DNA from: Clostridiales bacterium
Lineage (GTDB): Bacteria > Bacillota > Clostridia > Christensenellales > CAG-138
NCBI GenBank assembly: GCA_009783775.1
Contig: WRCT01000001.1
Location: 1 to 48,567, forward strand
DNA length: 48,567 nucleotides
Direction: 5' to 3'
The position numbers and the translations under genes are program-made. Each line of letters opens with the position of its first letter. Position 1 is the stretch's first letter. Below, piece after piece: positions 15,870 to 24,313 of the stretch. The notes below the pieces were generated by a model. The model was given only the letters and a program-made list of their open reading frames with translations. It had not been told where the DNA came from and did not search any database.

Positions 15870-17180
15870 ATGTCGAAACAAGTCAATAAAAGAAAAAGAA
15901 TCAAGGGAAAGCGACTGCCCGCGAAACCGCTGCGCCCGCTTTTGGAGAGCATACTGGTCTTTTGGCGCGGTAAGCTGAGGACAAAATACGGTCTGACGGT
16001 GGACCGCGAGGCCCTGCGCGGCGTGAAACCGCCCTTTATTGTGGTGTTCAACCATGTGGGCGATGACGACCAGTTTGTCGCGGGCACCGCGCTGCACCCC
16101 GTTATGCCCAACTACATGATGTCCAACTGGGCGGAGCACAGCTTTCCGCTGGCGCCGCTGTCGAAAGTGGCCGGCGCGATCCACAAGATCCGTTTCGTGC
16201 CGGACGTGCGCGCGGTCATGGCGGCCAAGCGCGTGCTCAAGGAACGCGGCGGCGTGGTCGGCGTCGCGCCCGCAGCCAGCTATTCCATCGACGGCACGCC
16301 CAGCTATTTCGACTACGGCATCGCAAAGTTCTGCAAGATGTTCAAGGTGCCCGTGTTCGCCCTGCGCATGGACGGGCTGTATTTCTTCCACAACCGCTTT
16401 TCGGGGCGGCAGCTCTGCAGGCTGCACGGCGCGGTGACCCGCGTGTTTGACGGGCCGGAACTTAAGGACATGGCGACCGAAGAGGTTTACAAACGCCTGT
16501 ACGAGGCCTGCGATTTCAACGACTTTCAATACCAGCGCCGCGTGATGGCGCCCGTGATCGCCAAAGACGACAACCTGGCCGAGGGCATGGAGTATGTGGC
16601 CTATCGCTGCCTGCGCTGCGGGGCCGAGTTCCAAACCGAGGGCAAGGGCAATGTTTTAACTTGCTCAGCCTGCGGCAACGCCCTGCGCGTGAACCGATAT
16701 TATTTCTTCGAGCCCCATTCCTCGCCCTGCGCCTGGGTGGAGGAGCTGAACCAATGGACGCAGTTCCAGCGGCAGCTGGTGGCCGAAGAGATCGAAAAAG
16801 AGGATTTTCATATCAGCTGCGACTGCGCGCTCTATCGGTTTACCGAGGGCAAGAAATACGGCGTGACGCGTTACGGGCGGGGCAGACTGCGCCTGGACGC
16901 CTCGGGCTTTACCTATACCGGCACGGACAAGGACGCGGGCGTAACCTATCATCACCCTCTGGCGGACACCTATTATGTGGGCAACGACACCCGCGTGTAT
17001 CTGAGCGTGGACACGCCCAAGCGCAGCTATCAGTACCGGCTGGACAATATGAAGATGGGCGCGAAATACCTGCTGGCCCTAACCGCGCTGCGGGAGAAAT
17101 ACCATCCCTACTTCCCCGACGAGGCGGAGTGGCGGCGGGGGCTGGTTACGAATACCGAATTTACAATTCATAATTCATAA
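15870..17180 (+). CDS. PlsC-like acyltransferase with C-terminal zinc ribbon
   Basis: 436 residues. A basic N-terminus is followed by a lysophospholipid acyltransferase-type domain (about 50-215): NHVGDDDQ provides the H-x4-D catalytic motif. Where the family normally shows a PEG(T)R-type motif this protein has APAASYSIDGTPSYF, so the glutamate is not there. From about 248 to 275 a zinc ribbon appears (CLRCG, then CSACG), and the C-terminal 150 residues are unrecognised. It may acylate a glycerophospholipid or another membrane acceptor, or be catalytically altered. The last residues (EFTIHNS) come from ATTCATA heptamers, so the natural stop may have been displaced. It is divergent from the SH3b gene. 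Confidence 0.75.
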   Translation: MSKQVNKRKRIKGKRLPAKPLRPLLESILVFWRGKLRTKYGLTVDREALRGVKPPFIVVFNHVGDDDQFVAGTALHPVMPNYMMSNWAEHSFPLAPLSKVAGAIHKIRFVPDVRAVMAAKRVLKERGGVVGVAPAASYSIDGTPSYFDYGIAKFCKMFKVPVFALRMDGLYFFHNRFSGRQLCRLHGAVTRVFDGPELKDMATEEVYKRLYEACDFNDFQYQRRVMAPVIAKDDNLAEGMEYVAYRCLRCGAEFQTEGKGNVLTCSACGNALRVNRYYFFEPHSSPCAWVEELNQWTQFQRQLVAEEIEKEDFHISCDCALYRFTEGKKYGVTRYGRGRLRLDASGFTYTGTDKDAGVTYHHPLADTYYVGNDTRVYLSVDTPKRSYQYRLDNMKMGAKYLLALTALREKYHPYFPDEAEWRRGLVTNTEFTIHNS

Positions 17181-17192
17181 TTTGGTGACAAG

Positions 17193-17221
17193 AAAAAACT
17201 GCCCACAGCGGGCAGTTTTTT
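17193..17221 (+). terminator. Bidirectional terminator between convergent genes
   Basis: AAAAAACTGCCC / GGGCAGTTTTTT with loop ACAGC, 12 bases past the acyltransferase stop. It works for both the plus gene and the leftward gene ending at 17281. Confidence 0.85.
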
Positions 17222-17222
17222 C

Positions 17223-17275
17223 GCGGGCGGCTATTAGCCGCCCCTACGCGTAGGGGCGATTATCAATCGCCCGCT
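17223..17275. repeat. Two inverted GTAGGGGCG-type palindromes
   Basis: Units 17223-17247 and about 17249-17275, head to head across CTACGCGTAG. Together with ATTCATA heptamers (17162-17183) and the terminator they fill the convergent gap completely. Confidence 0.8.
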
Positions 17276-17280
17276 ATCAT

Positions 17281-17766
17281 CTAAAATCCCCAAAAGCGTA
17301 TCACATTCAGCATGGGCTCAAAACCGTCATAGATATTGTCCAGCCAGTCGGGGGTGGGCGGGTATACCGGACCGCTGAAGGATTCGGCAAGAACCAACCC
17401 CAAAATAAGAACCACAACATAGAGCAGCCAAAACCCGGCGGCGACCGCGCCGCAGGCGATGCCCGCAGTGGCGAAACCGTTGCCGCCCTCACCCGTTTGC
17501 TTGATCCGCTTCTTCGCGACAATGCCCAGGATAAGGCCGACAATGCCCGACACGCCGCAGCAAATAAAGCCGCAGATGCCGCAGATCATGGACGCGACCG
17601 CCATGCCGTTCGGTTTGCCTGCCGGTGTGGGTTGCGCGGTGGCATAGTCCGCGCTCGGCGCGGGTGCGGGCGCGGCGGGCTGGGCCCCCAAAATGGTGTT
17701 CGAACCGCAGCCGTGGCAGATCAGCGCATTGTTTTCCAGTTCTTTTCCGCAGTAGTTACAAAACAT
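17281..17766 (-). CDS. Zinc-ribbon DUF4190-type membrane protein
   Basis: 161 residues. An N-terminal zinc ribbon (CNYCGKELENNALICHGCG, residues 3-21) is followed by an Ala/Pro-rich linker and a DUF4190-like pair of membrane helices (about 55-85 and 95-130) with the typical GIVGLILGIVAKKRIKQTGEGG loop. The function is unknown. The ATG overlaps the end of lgt by 11 bases and AGGAGGACAAGAAA inside lgt serves as its ribosome site, so it is coupled to lgt. Confidence 0.8.
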   Translation of the reverse strand: MFCNYCGKELENNALICHGCGSNTILGAQPAAPAPAPSADYATAQPTPAGKPNGMAVASMICGICGFICCGVSGIVGLILGIVAKKRIKQTGEGGNGFATAGIACGAVAAGFWLLYVVVLILGLVLAESFSGPVYPPTPDWLDNIYDGFEPMLNVIRFWGF

Positions 17767-18568
17767 TTTCTTGTCCTCCTCTATTTTTCCTTACGATATA
17801 CAGTATAACCCCGATTCCGAAAAGAAACAAGGCCAGCGAGACATATTGCGAGGTGGAGAGGCCCGCGTATACGCCGCGCACCGCGTCGCCGCGAAAGAAC
17901 TCCAGCACAAAACGCCAGACCGAATAGGCCAGCAGGTACACGGCGACGGTCAGTCCGCGCTGTCGGGCCCGCACAAACAGCAGCGCCAGCGCGATGGCCA
18001 GGATGACCAGGAATACGGCCTCCAGCAACGGCACCGCCAGCAGCGGCACATTGGGCGGCGCGCCCAAGGAGACCTCGGGATAGACAATGGCAAAGGGGTG
18101 CGCGGCGCAGACCTCCTGCCCGTAGCAGCAGCCGCCCATCAGACAGCCGATCCGGCCGAGGGCATGGCCCAAAGCCAACGGCGCGGCGGCGACGTCCAGC
18201 ATGGGCAACAGGGGAATATGAAACTTGCGGCAGAAAAAGAGAATGCCCAGAAAACCGCCGATCACGCCGCCGTAAAAGACCATCTCGCCGAAGAGATAAT
18301 ACACCAGCGCCTCGGCTGTCCAGTGCTTGGCGGCGTTCCAGTGAATGGCGACCTCGACGATCTTGGTCAAGGGCCGAAACAAAAACGCGCCCGCCAGCGC
18401 CGCGCCGATGGCGATCAAGAAAATGTAAGAGAAGTTTTCACGGACCAGCGCGTCGCCTTTTTTGCGGGCCAGAAAAACGCCCAGTCCATATGCTGCCAGC
18501 GCGCCAAAAATCAAGGACAGGCCGTAGGCGGGAAGTTCCAAACCAAAGACATAAAAAATGGGGTGCAT
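17756..18568 (-). CDS. lgt: Prolipoprotein diacylglyceryl transferase
   Basis: A 270-residue polytopic membrane enzyme that attaches diacylglycerol to the lipobox Cys of prolipoproteins. The Lgt signature is clear: GHALGRIGCLMGGCCYG near residue 130, preceded by the YGGVIGG segment, with EFFRGD near residue 225. The seven-helix layout is evident. A likely client is the foldase-like lipoprotein at 5.5-6.9 kb. GAGGT lies 6 bases before the ATG, directly after a strong terminator that separates it from the upstream DUF4190 gene; lgt therefore needs its own promoter or readthrough. Confidence 0.96.
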   Translation of the reverse strand: MHPIFYVFGLELPAYGLSLIFGALAAYGLGVFLARKKGDALVRENFSYIFLIAIGAALAGAFLFRPLTKIVEVAIHWNAAKHWTAEALVYYLFGEMVFYGGVIGGFLGILFFCRKFHIPLLPMLDVAAAPLALGHALGRIGCLMGGCCYGQEVCAAHPFAIVYPEVSLGAPPNVPLLAVPLLEAVFLVILAIALALLFVRARQRGLTVAVYLLAYSVWRFVLEFFRGDAVRGVYAGLSTSQYVSLALFLFGIGVILYIVRKNRGGQENVL

Positions 18569-18583
18569 GGGGTTACCTCATTG

Positions 18584-18620
18584 AAAAAAATGCAACACCC
18601 GAAAGACTCGGATGTTGCAT
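18584..18620 (-). terminator. Strong terminator between the DUF4190 gene and lgt
   Basis: Minus strand ATGCAACATCCGA / TCGGGTGTTGCAT, 13 base pairs with one G-T, loop of five, followed by seven T's. Confidence 0.9.
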
Positions 18621-18635
18621 CTCGTTGGGAAACGC

Positions 18636-18956
18636 TTAATACGAATAGTACTCCCAGGGGATCTCGTTCAGGGCGCGGCAGGCGATGCAGACGATGCAGG
18701 TGGTGATCAGCACCGAAACCGCCAGGCCGATGATGGAGCAAATGATGCCCGCCGTGGCCATGCCGTGGGGCGCGCCTTGCTCCTTCAGCTGCTTTTTGGA
18801 CACGAGGCCCAAAATCAGACCGACGATCGCGCAGGCCCAGCCCGCGTAGGGAATGCAGCCGAGAATGCCGAGGACCATCGAGGCGATGGACAGACCCTTG
18901 CCTTTAGGCGCCGGGGGTTGCGGTTGATACATTGGGGGTTGTTGTTGATACTCCAT
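18636..18956 (-). CDS. DUF4190 domain membrane protein
   Basis: 106 residues. A Pro/Gln-rich cytosolic N-terminus (QQQPPMYQPQPPAP) is followed by the two-helix DUF4190 unit: IASMVLGILGCIPYAGWACAIVGLILGLVSKKQLKEQG, then MATAGIICSIIGLAVSVLI. It is paralogous in its membrane part to the 161-residue protein downstream of lgt but lacks the zinc ribbon. AGGAGG precedes the start and a perfect promoter lies upstream. Function unknown. Confidence 0.8.
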   Translation of the reverse strand: MEYQQQPPMYQPQPPAPKGKGLSIASMVLGILGCIPYAGWACAIVGLILGLVSKKQLKEQGAPHGMATAGIICSIIGLAVSVLITTCIVCIACRALNEIPWEYYSY

Positions 18957-19010
18957 TAAGAAATCCCTCCTAAAATTTTTTCATTGGGTTGTCTTTCGAT
19001 ACCCGACTAC

Positions 19011-19039
19011 AGTATATGCAGGGACGCCGCTTTTGTCAA
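19011..19039 (-). promoter_or_regulatory. Sigma-A promoter of the DUF4190 gene
   Basis: Minus strand TTGACA (19039-19034), 17-base spacer, TATACT (19016-19011). Near consensus. Confidence 0.85.
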
Positions 19040-19096
19040 GTTCTTTTGGACGGTCGAGCGGATTTTCGGCTATCGCTCATATTTCTTAAAAACCCC

Positions 19097-19124
19097 TTGA
19101 CGAATCAATCAGAAGTGGTATTCT
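19097..19124 (+). promoter_or_regulatory. Promoter of the flavin reductase-rubredoxin gene
   Basis: TTGACG (19097-19102), 16-base spacer, TATTCT (19119-19124), followed by a short leader with GAGAGGGGG before the ATG at 19157. Confidence 0.6.
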
Positions 19125-19156
19125 TATTGTATAAATATGGGAGAGGGGGCTTGTTT

Positions 19157-19759
19157 ATGGACAATCGCGCGTTTCATTCGATCAGCTACGGGCTGTTTCT
19201 GCTGACGGTCCGCGACGGCGAGAAGGACACGGGCTGCGTGGTCAATACCTTTATGCAGCTGACTTCTTCACCGGGCCGCGTGGCGCTGGGGCTTTCCAAG
19301 GCCAACTACACGCACGAGGCGCTGACGCGCACCGGCAAGTGTAATGTCACGGTTTTGGCGGGCAATACGCCCTTTGCCACCTTTGAGCGGTTCGGCTTTG
19401 CCAGCGGCAAAAGCGTGGACAAGTTCGCGGGACTGACGCCCGCCCGCACTGAAAACGGGATCGCCTACTTGCCCGAGACCGCCTGCGCGGTGTTCTCCTG
19501 CGCGGTGGTTTCCGCCGCCGACTGGGGCACGCACACCCTGTTTGTGCTGGACGTGACGGACGCGCAAGGCTTGAATAAGCTGGCGCCTTTGACCTACGCG
19601 GACTATCACAAAAACGTCAAGCCCAAGCCCGAGGCGCAAGTCAAAACAGGCTGGCGCTGCCGGATCTGCGGCTGGGTCTATGAGGGCGAAGACCTGCCGC
19701 CGGACATCATCTGCCCCATCTGCAAGCACGGAGCGGTGGATTTTGAGAAAATAGTATAA
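19157..19759 (+). CDS. Flavin reductase domain fused to rubredoxin (high-molecular-weight rubredoxin type)
   Basis: 200 residues. Residues 1-150 are a flavin reductase-like FMN-binding split barrel (CVVNTFMQLTSSPGRVALGLSK); residues 164-200 are a rubredoxin-like iron site with Cys168, Cys171, Cys186 and Cys189 in two CxxC pairs. Proteins of this layout (Hrb in acetogens) pass electrons from NAD(P)H through FMN and iron to flavodiiron proteins or rubrerythrin. The ATG at 19157 is chosen over the longer frame from 18989 because the promoter and GAGAGGGGG lie just before it. Rubrerythrin follows 20 bases later, consistent with an oxygen/peroxide defence operon. Confidence 0.88.
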   Translation: MDNRAFHSISYGLFLLTVRDGEKDTGCVVNTFMQLTSSPGRVALGLSKANYTHEALTRTGKCNVTVLAGNTPFATFERFGFASGKSVDKFAGLTPARTENGIAYLPETACAVFSCAVVSAADWGTHTLFVLDVTDAQGLNKLAPLTYADYHKNVKPKPEAQVKTGWRCRICGWVYEGEDLPPDIICPICKHGAVDFEKIV

Positions 19760-19779
19760 ATAAGAGAGGAGAAACAATC

Positions 19780-20319
19780 ATGGATTTGAAAGGGAGCAAA
19801 ACGGAACAGAACCTGATGACGGCCTTTGCGGGCGAGTCTCAGGCGCGCAACAAGTACACCTACTATGCCTCGGCCGCACGGAAAGAGGGCTTTGTGCAGA
19901 TCGGCGATCTCTTTGAGGAGACGGCAAACAACGAAAAGGAACACGCGAAGATTTGGTTCAAGCACCTGCACGGCGGCAGCGTACCGAACACGGCCGCGAA
20001 TCTGGCGGACGCGGCGGCGGGCGAGAACTATGAGTGGACCGAGATGTACGCGGGCTTTGCCAAAGAAGCGCGGGCGGAGGGATTTGATCAGATCGCGGCC
20101 CAGTTTGAGATGGTCGCCAAGATCGAAAAAGAGCACGAGGCGCGCTACCGCAAGCTGCTGGCGAACGTCGAGGGCGGCGAGGTCTTTATAAAAGGCGATG
20201 TGCAGATTTGGGAATGTTCCAACTGCGGCCACCTGCACGTGGGCGACCGCGCGCCGGAGAAGTGTCCGGTTTGCGCGCACCCGCAGGCGTACTTTATGAT
20301 CCGGCCCGTCAATTATTGA
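19780..20319 (+). CDS. rbr: Rubrerythrin
   Basis: 179 residues. The N-terminal ferritin-like four-helix bundle carries the diiron ligands (ESQARNKY, EETANNEKEHAK, later EFxxA-type helix and KIEKEHEARY); the C-terminal rubredoxin domain has CSNCG and CPVCAHPQ. It reduces hydrogen peroxide in anaerobes. AGAGGAGAAA precedes the start. The adjacent flavin reductase-rubredoxin is a plausible electron donor. A hairpin terminator inside the next intergenic element follows. Confidence 0.95.
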   Translation: MDLKGSKTEQNLMTAFAGESQARNKYTYYASAARKEGFVQIGDLFEETANNEKEHAKIWFKHLHGGSVPNTAANLADAAAGENYEWTEMYAGFAKEARAEGFDQIAAQFEMVAKIEKEHEARYRKLLANVEGGEVFIKGDVQIWECSNCGHLHVGDRAPEKCPVCAHPQAYFMIRPVNY

Positions 20320-20322
20320 CGG

Positions 20323-20566
20323 AATGTACAATGTACAAACTACAAACTACAATTGTGGTAACGGGGCATTCTGCCCCGTTTCTTATTTGATAAATTTTAC
20401 AAATTTTGTGCAACCTTTTTTCACAATATGTGGTATTATGTATATGTTGTATGGCTATAATTTGTGTGTAATGCTAAAAATAAAGAAAAACACAGAGTGT
20501 TTTTTTCCTCAATTGTAGTTTGTAGTTTGTACATTGTAGTTTTTTGTATTGTAGTTTGTAGTTTGG
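20323..20566. repeat. Heptamer-bounded intergenic element between rubrerythrin and the ABC ATPase gene
   Basis: The ends are inverted runs of 7-base units: GTACAAT/ACTACAA (20323-20355) and GTAGTTT/GTACATT (20511-20566). Inside are a terminator AACGGGGCA/TGCCCCGTT (20360-20380), AT-rich DNA with TATAAT near 20455, and a second hairpin AACAC/GTGTT with seven T's (about 20486-20506). The right end runs straight into the GGAG before the ATPase start. No gene is seen in this stretch. Confidence 0.85.
20360..20384 (+). terminator. Rubrerythrin operon terminator
   Basis: A perfect 9-base stem AACGGGGCA / TGCCCCGTT with a three-base loop, followed by TCTT. Confidence 0.75.
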
Positions 20567-20573
20567 AGAAAAT

Positions 20574-21266
20574 ATGGAACAAAGCCCTGCCGGCCCATTC
20601 ATCGACATTCGCGGCGTGACAAAGGTCTACCATGTGGGGGACGTGGATGTGCACGCCCTGCGCGGCGTGGATTTGCAGATCAAAAAAGGCGAGCTTTGCT
20701 GCATTGTCGGGCGCAGTGGCTCGGGCAAGTCCACCCTCTTGAATGTGCTGGCGGGTTTGGAGCGCGTGACCGCGGGCGAGATCACCATCGCGGGCCAGCG
20801 TTTGGACAAAATGTCCGAGGCCGAGATGATTTTGTTTCGGCAGAAATATGTGGGGTTTGTGTTCCAGTCCTTTAACCTCATGCCCTACTACACCGCGCTG
20901 GAGAATGTGGCCTTTCCCCTGTCGTTTCGCGGTATGCCGCAAAAGGAGCGCAACGCGCAGGCGTTGGATATCCTGACGCAAATGGGTTTGGAGACGCACC
21001 AGCGCCACAAGCCGGCGCAGCTCTCCGGCGGACAGCAGCAGCGGGTGGGGATCGCGCGCGCGCTGGTGGGGCGGCCCGAGCTGGTCTTTGCGGACGAGCC
21101 CACGGGCAACCTGGACTTTGCCACAAGCGATGAAGTCATGCACAGCATTCGGGATATCTGTAGAGCGCAGAACAAGACGCTGATCATGGTCACGCACGAT
21201 CAGCATATCGCGGAGTTTGCGGACCGGACGATTCAGTTGTTGGACGGGAGAGTAGTGGACAGTTGA
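20574..21266 (+). CDS. ABC transporter ATP-binding protein (MacB/LolD type)
   Basis: 230 residues. Walker A GRSGSGKST, Q-loop in FVFQSFNLMPYYTALENV, ABC signature LSGGQQQRVGIARALVG, Walker B LVFADEPTGNLD, H-loop MVTHD. The FNLMP.LTA-type Q-loop context and GNLD are typical of MacB/LolD ATPases that drive FtsX-type permeases. The matching permease is at 22985-24289 and an exported partner lies between them. The stop codon (GTGGACAGTTGA) is inside the start of the next heptamer element. Confidence 0.93.
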   Translation: MEQSPAGPFIDIRGVTKVYHVGDVDVHALRGVDLQIKKGELCCIVGRSGSGKSTLLNVLAGLERVTAGEITIAGQRLDKMSEAEMILFRQKYVGFVFQSFNLMPYYTALENVAFPLSFRGMPQKERNAQALDILTQMGLETHQRHKPAQLSGGQQQRVGIARALVGRPELVFADEPTGNLDFATSDEVMHSIRDICRAQNKTLIMVTHDQHIAEFADRTIQLLDGRVVDS

Positions 21267-21392
21267 CAGGGGACAGTTGACAGTTGAGGAAAAAACAGCT
21301 CTGCTGTTTTCTATCATTTGATAAAATTAAAAACGGGCGGCGCAGGCGACCGTTACCACAATTGTAGTTTGTACATTGTAGTTTGTAGTTTG
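21254..21392. repeat. Heptamer-bounded intergenic element (GACAGTT left, GTAGTTT right)
   Basis: Left run of GACAGTT units (21254-21287), hairpin AAAACAGC/GCTGTTTT (21292-21310), CTATCATTTGATA, a hairpin beginning AACGGGCGGCG (about 21328-21352), then CAATTG plus GTAGTTT/GTACATT units (to 21392). The order and much of the sequence match the 4857-4971 element except for the left heptamer family. Confidence 0.87.
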
Positions 21393-21410
21393 AAATAACG
21401 GGAGGATGTT

Positions 21411-22805
21411 ATGAAAAAATATTTCGTGTTTTTACTGGCGATGCTGTTGCTGTTGGCGCCGGCGGCGCTGGCGGCGGAGGGGGATACGCCGATGTTTACC
21501 TCCGGCGCGCTGACCTGGCCCATCGGGATCGACGTGGCGGCGGCGGGCGGGATAGGCGCGCCCAAAGGGGAACGCAACAAGTCGCTGACGATTGAGTTGC
21601 CGCTCACCAACCTGGGCAACAAGCCGCTGTATTTTGTGTCCATCACGCCCGAGGTCACCATCAATCTCGAAACCTTTCCGTTCGAGATCAAACAGCTGGA
21701 CTACACGACGAAATACAACGGGACCCTGGGCCAGGGCGCGCCCTGGTTTGTGAGCTATACCTTCACCGTGGCCAACTATGCCACGCGCGGGATCAAGCAG
21801 GTGAACTTTATCCTCTCCTACCGCGAGGAAGACTCGCTGAAGGTCGAGCCCCAGACCATTATCCTGCCCGTCTTTGTGAACATCACGCGCGGATACTCGC
21901 CGGGCGGGGGCGGCGGCACGGTACGGCCCATGCCCAAGCTGATCGTGGAGAAGTTTTCCTTGAGCGAGGACAGGCTGTTTGCGGGCGAGAACTTTACGCT
22001 GACCATGTATCTGCGCAACACCTCGACCACGGAGGGCATTCGCAACCTGGAGATCAACATCGGCGACCCGAGCGGCACGATCCTGCCCGGCGGGTCAGGC
22101 TCGGGCACCATGTTTGTTGACGCCATCGGCAAAGATGAAACCATCGCGCAGGAGATCAAACTCCAGTCCGCGCCGGACGCGGACGCGAAGGCCTATACGC
22201 TGTCCCTCTCCTTCGGTTATGACGGGGCGACAAGCCGCCAGCCGTTCACGGCGGAGACCACGATCACCCTGCGCATTTCCCAGCGGCTGCGCGTTAAGGC
22301 GGACGACCCCGTCTCCTTCGGCGAGCCCTGGGTCGGCCAGCCCTATGACCTGTATATGAACGTCTATAACATGGGCAAGTCCATCGTCTACAACTGCGCG
22401 ATCTCGGTCGAGGGGCCGGGTATGTCCATGTTAGAGCCCTTCTTCGGCGGCAACCTTGCGCCGGGCGGCACCCTGGGCGCGGACTTTGCGCTGATGTTCG
22501 AGCAGGGCGGTTTTTTGCAGGGCGAGATGGTCGTGTCCTATGAGGACGTGTACGGCGAGCTGTTCGAGCAGCGCATTCCGTTCGAGCGTTTTGTCAATGA
22601 GGAATTTTACAATCCCGATGGGGATTTCGGTATCGACGGGCCGGCCTTCCCCGACATCGGAATGCCCGATATGCCCACGCGTCCGGTGAGGCGGACCGGC
22701 AATCTCACGCTCTGGCTGCTCATCGGCGGCGGCGCGGTGGTGCTGGTCGGAGGCGGACTGACGGCGTTCTTTTTGATCCGCAAGAAACGGAAGGGGAACG
22801 GATAG
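21411..22805 (+). CDS. Exported CARDB-like protein with C-terminal membrane anchor
   Basis: 464 residues. Signal peptide (1-21), then two or three immunoglobulin-like beta domains: about 25-160 (ITPEV..., glycine-rich linker GYSPGGGGGTVRP after it), 175-290 (LTMYLRNTSTTEGIRNLEI, CARDB-like), and 295-395; then a Pro/Asp-rich stretch and a membrane helix (about 432-455) with a KKRK cytosolic tail. It resembles COG1361/S-layer-type proteins that accompany MacB-type transporters, in the place where a HlyD-type adaptor might stand. It likely acts on the outer face of the membrane with the ABC system. GGGAGG precedes the start. Confidence 0.75.
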   Translation: MKKYFVFLLAMLLLLAPAALAAEGDTPMFTSGALTWPIGIDVAAAGGIGAPKGERNKSLTIELPLTNLGNKPLYFVSITPEVTINLETFPFEIKQLDYTTKYNGTLGQGAPWFVSYTFTVANYATRGIKQVNFILSYREEDSLKVEPQTIILPVFVNITRGYSPGGGGGTVRPMPKLIVEKFSLSEDRLFAGENFTLTMYLRNTSTTEGIRNLEINIGDPSGTILPGGSGSGTMFVDAIGKDETIAQEIKLQSAPDADAKAYTLSLSFGYDGATSRQPFTAETTITLRISQRLRVKADDPVSFGEPWVGQPYDLYMNVYNMGKSIVYNCAISVEGPGMSMLEPFFGGNLAPGGTLGADFALMFEQGGFLQGEMVVSYEDVYGELFEQRIPFERFVNEEFYNPDGDFGIDGPAFPDIGMPDMPTRPVRRTGNLTLWLLIGGGAVVLVGGGLTAFFLIRKKRKGNG

Positions 22806-22845
22806 GAAACGAAACCGCGAAACACGCAAGCGGTAGCGGTATCCG

Positions 22846-22918
22846 TCATTGCGGGCCCCGACCCGCAATCTCTCTGCTTTATTTGCTCAGAGATTGCGGA
22901 TCAAGTCCGCAATGACAT
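22846..22918. repeat. Pair of inverted GTCATTGCGG palindromes
   Basis: Two units face each other across CTGCTTTATTTGCTC. They are flanked by a further inverted repeat, AACCGCGAAACACG (from about 22814) and CGTGTTTTTCGCGGTT (to about 22948). Together they fill the gap between the CARDB-like gene and the permease gene. Confidence 0.8.
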
Positions 22919-22984
22919 AAAAAGAGGCTTTCGTGTTTTTCGCGGTTAAATAAATCGTAACATTTTTATGGAGGATTGATATTA

Positions 22985-24289
22985 GTGCGTCCCTTTGACC
23001 TGCTGCGTGTCGCGTTTTTGAATCTGTGGCGGCGCAAGCTCCGCGCGTTTTTGACCGTGCTGGGGCTCGTCATCGGCATCACGGCGATCGTCGTCATGGT
23101 GTCGCTTGGCATTGGCATTGAGCAGGCGACGATGGATCTTTTCGCGGGCACGGGCAGCCTGCTGATCATTGAGGTCTCGCCCTGGCGCTGGATCGAGACG
23201 CCGGGCGGCGGCGGCACGGGCACGGAGACCAAATTAGACGAAAAGAGCGTGGAGGCCTTCCGGCAGATACCGGGCGTGCGGTCCGTCATGCCGCTGGTGG
23301 AGGCCTGGGGCATGATCACCACAAGCCGCTTTACCACCAGCGTCAGCATTTTAGGCGTCGACGAGGAGACCGCCGTGGATTTCGGCTTTGACCTGGCCGA
23401 GGGGCGGCTGCCCACGCACCAGCGCGGCTCGCGCAATTTTGAGATGGTGTTCGGCAACTGGGTGTTGGACAGTTTTTACAACCCGAAAAACGGCAATCCG
23501 GCGATCGACCGCGAAGGCAATTCCATGATCAAGATGACCAACCGCTTTCGCATGACCTTCGACTGGATGAACATCTACGACACGGGCGGTATGCCCCCGC
23601 CGGAGAATTACTCGCCGGGCCGGTTTTATAACATTACGCCCGTGGGGCGCATGGATCAGATGAGCAACCGGTTTTCGTTTTACAGCCTGATGGACGTAAA
23701 CGCGTTGGAACAACTGATTCGCGAGAACCGTGATTTTATCGGCCAGCAGCCGGGCGGCGGCTACAATCAGGTGCTGGTCAAGTGCGACGACTTAAACAGC
23801 GTGGCCTCGGTAAAGATGGCGATCGACGCGATGGAATACGGCACGTTCAGTATGCTGGACGCGGTGAACGCGGCCCTGGCGCAGACGCGTCAACAGCGTA
23901 TGCTGCTGGGCGCGATCGGCGGCGTGGCGCTGCTCGTGGCGGCCATCGGCATTATGAACACCATGATGATGAGTATTTATGAGCGCACGCGGGAGATCGG
24001 GATCATCAAGGTCCTGGGCTGCCGCATGGGCAATATCGTCACCCTCTTTTTGGCGGAGGCCATGCTGATCGGCCTGGCAGGCGGCGTATTGGGGTTGGGG
24101 CTTTCTTATCTCGTGTCTTTCGTGTTGAATGTGTTTCGGGAGGCGGGCTCAAATATCCTCAGCATCATTCCGACCTATCTGGCCTTCGGCGCGGTGGCGT
24201 TCTCTGTTTTTGTGGCCATGCTGTTCGGGCTCTATCCCGCCATTCGGGCCATGCGCCTGTCCGCGCTGGCCGCGATTCGCAACGAATAG
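22985..24289 (+). CDS. MacB-type ABC transporter permease
   Basis: About 434 residues. An N-terminal helix (LRAFLTVLGLVIGITAIVVMVSLG) is followed by a MacB-like extracellular domain (about 50-300) and three C-terminal helices with the FtsX signature (GVALLVAAIGIMNTMMMSIYERTREIGI, then IIKVLGCRMGNI). Such permeases act by mechanotransmission in export or signalling rather than import. GTG at 22985 is favoured because GGAGG lies 10 bases upstream; the TTG at 22976 would be one base from it. It works with the ATPase at 20574 and probably the exoprotein at 21411. Confidence 0.9.
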   Translation: MRPFDLLRVAFLNLWRRKLRAFLTVLGLVIGITAIVVMVSLGIGIEQATMDLFAGTGSLLIIEVSPWRWIETPGGGGTGTETKLDEKSVEAFRQIPGVRSVMPLVEAWGMITTSRFTTSVSILGVDEETAVDFGFDLAEGRLPTHQRGSRNFEMVFGNWVLDSFYNPKNGNPAIDREGNSMIKMTNRFRMTFDWMNIYDTGGMPPPENYSPGRFYNITPVGRMDQMSNRFSFYSLMDVNALEQLIRENRDFIGQQPGGGYNQVLVKCDDLNSVASVKMAIDAMEYGTFSMLDAVNAALAQTRQQRMLLGAIGGVALLVAAIGIMNTMMMSIYERTREIGIIKVLGCRMGNIVTLFLAEAMLIGLAGGVLGLGLSYLVSFVLNVFREAGSNILSIIPTYLAFGAVAFSVFVAMLFGLYPAIRAMRLSALAAIRNE

Positions 24290-24313
24290 ACGTCATAGTT
24301 GTTATGGGAGTGT

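Noticed and set aside
20406..20426. Possible Rex operator TTGTG...CACAA upstream of the ABC genes
   Set aside because: The half-site spacing (11 bases) is longer than the 18-base Rex site, and the sequence lies inside a repeat element.
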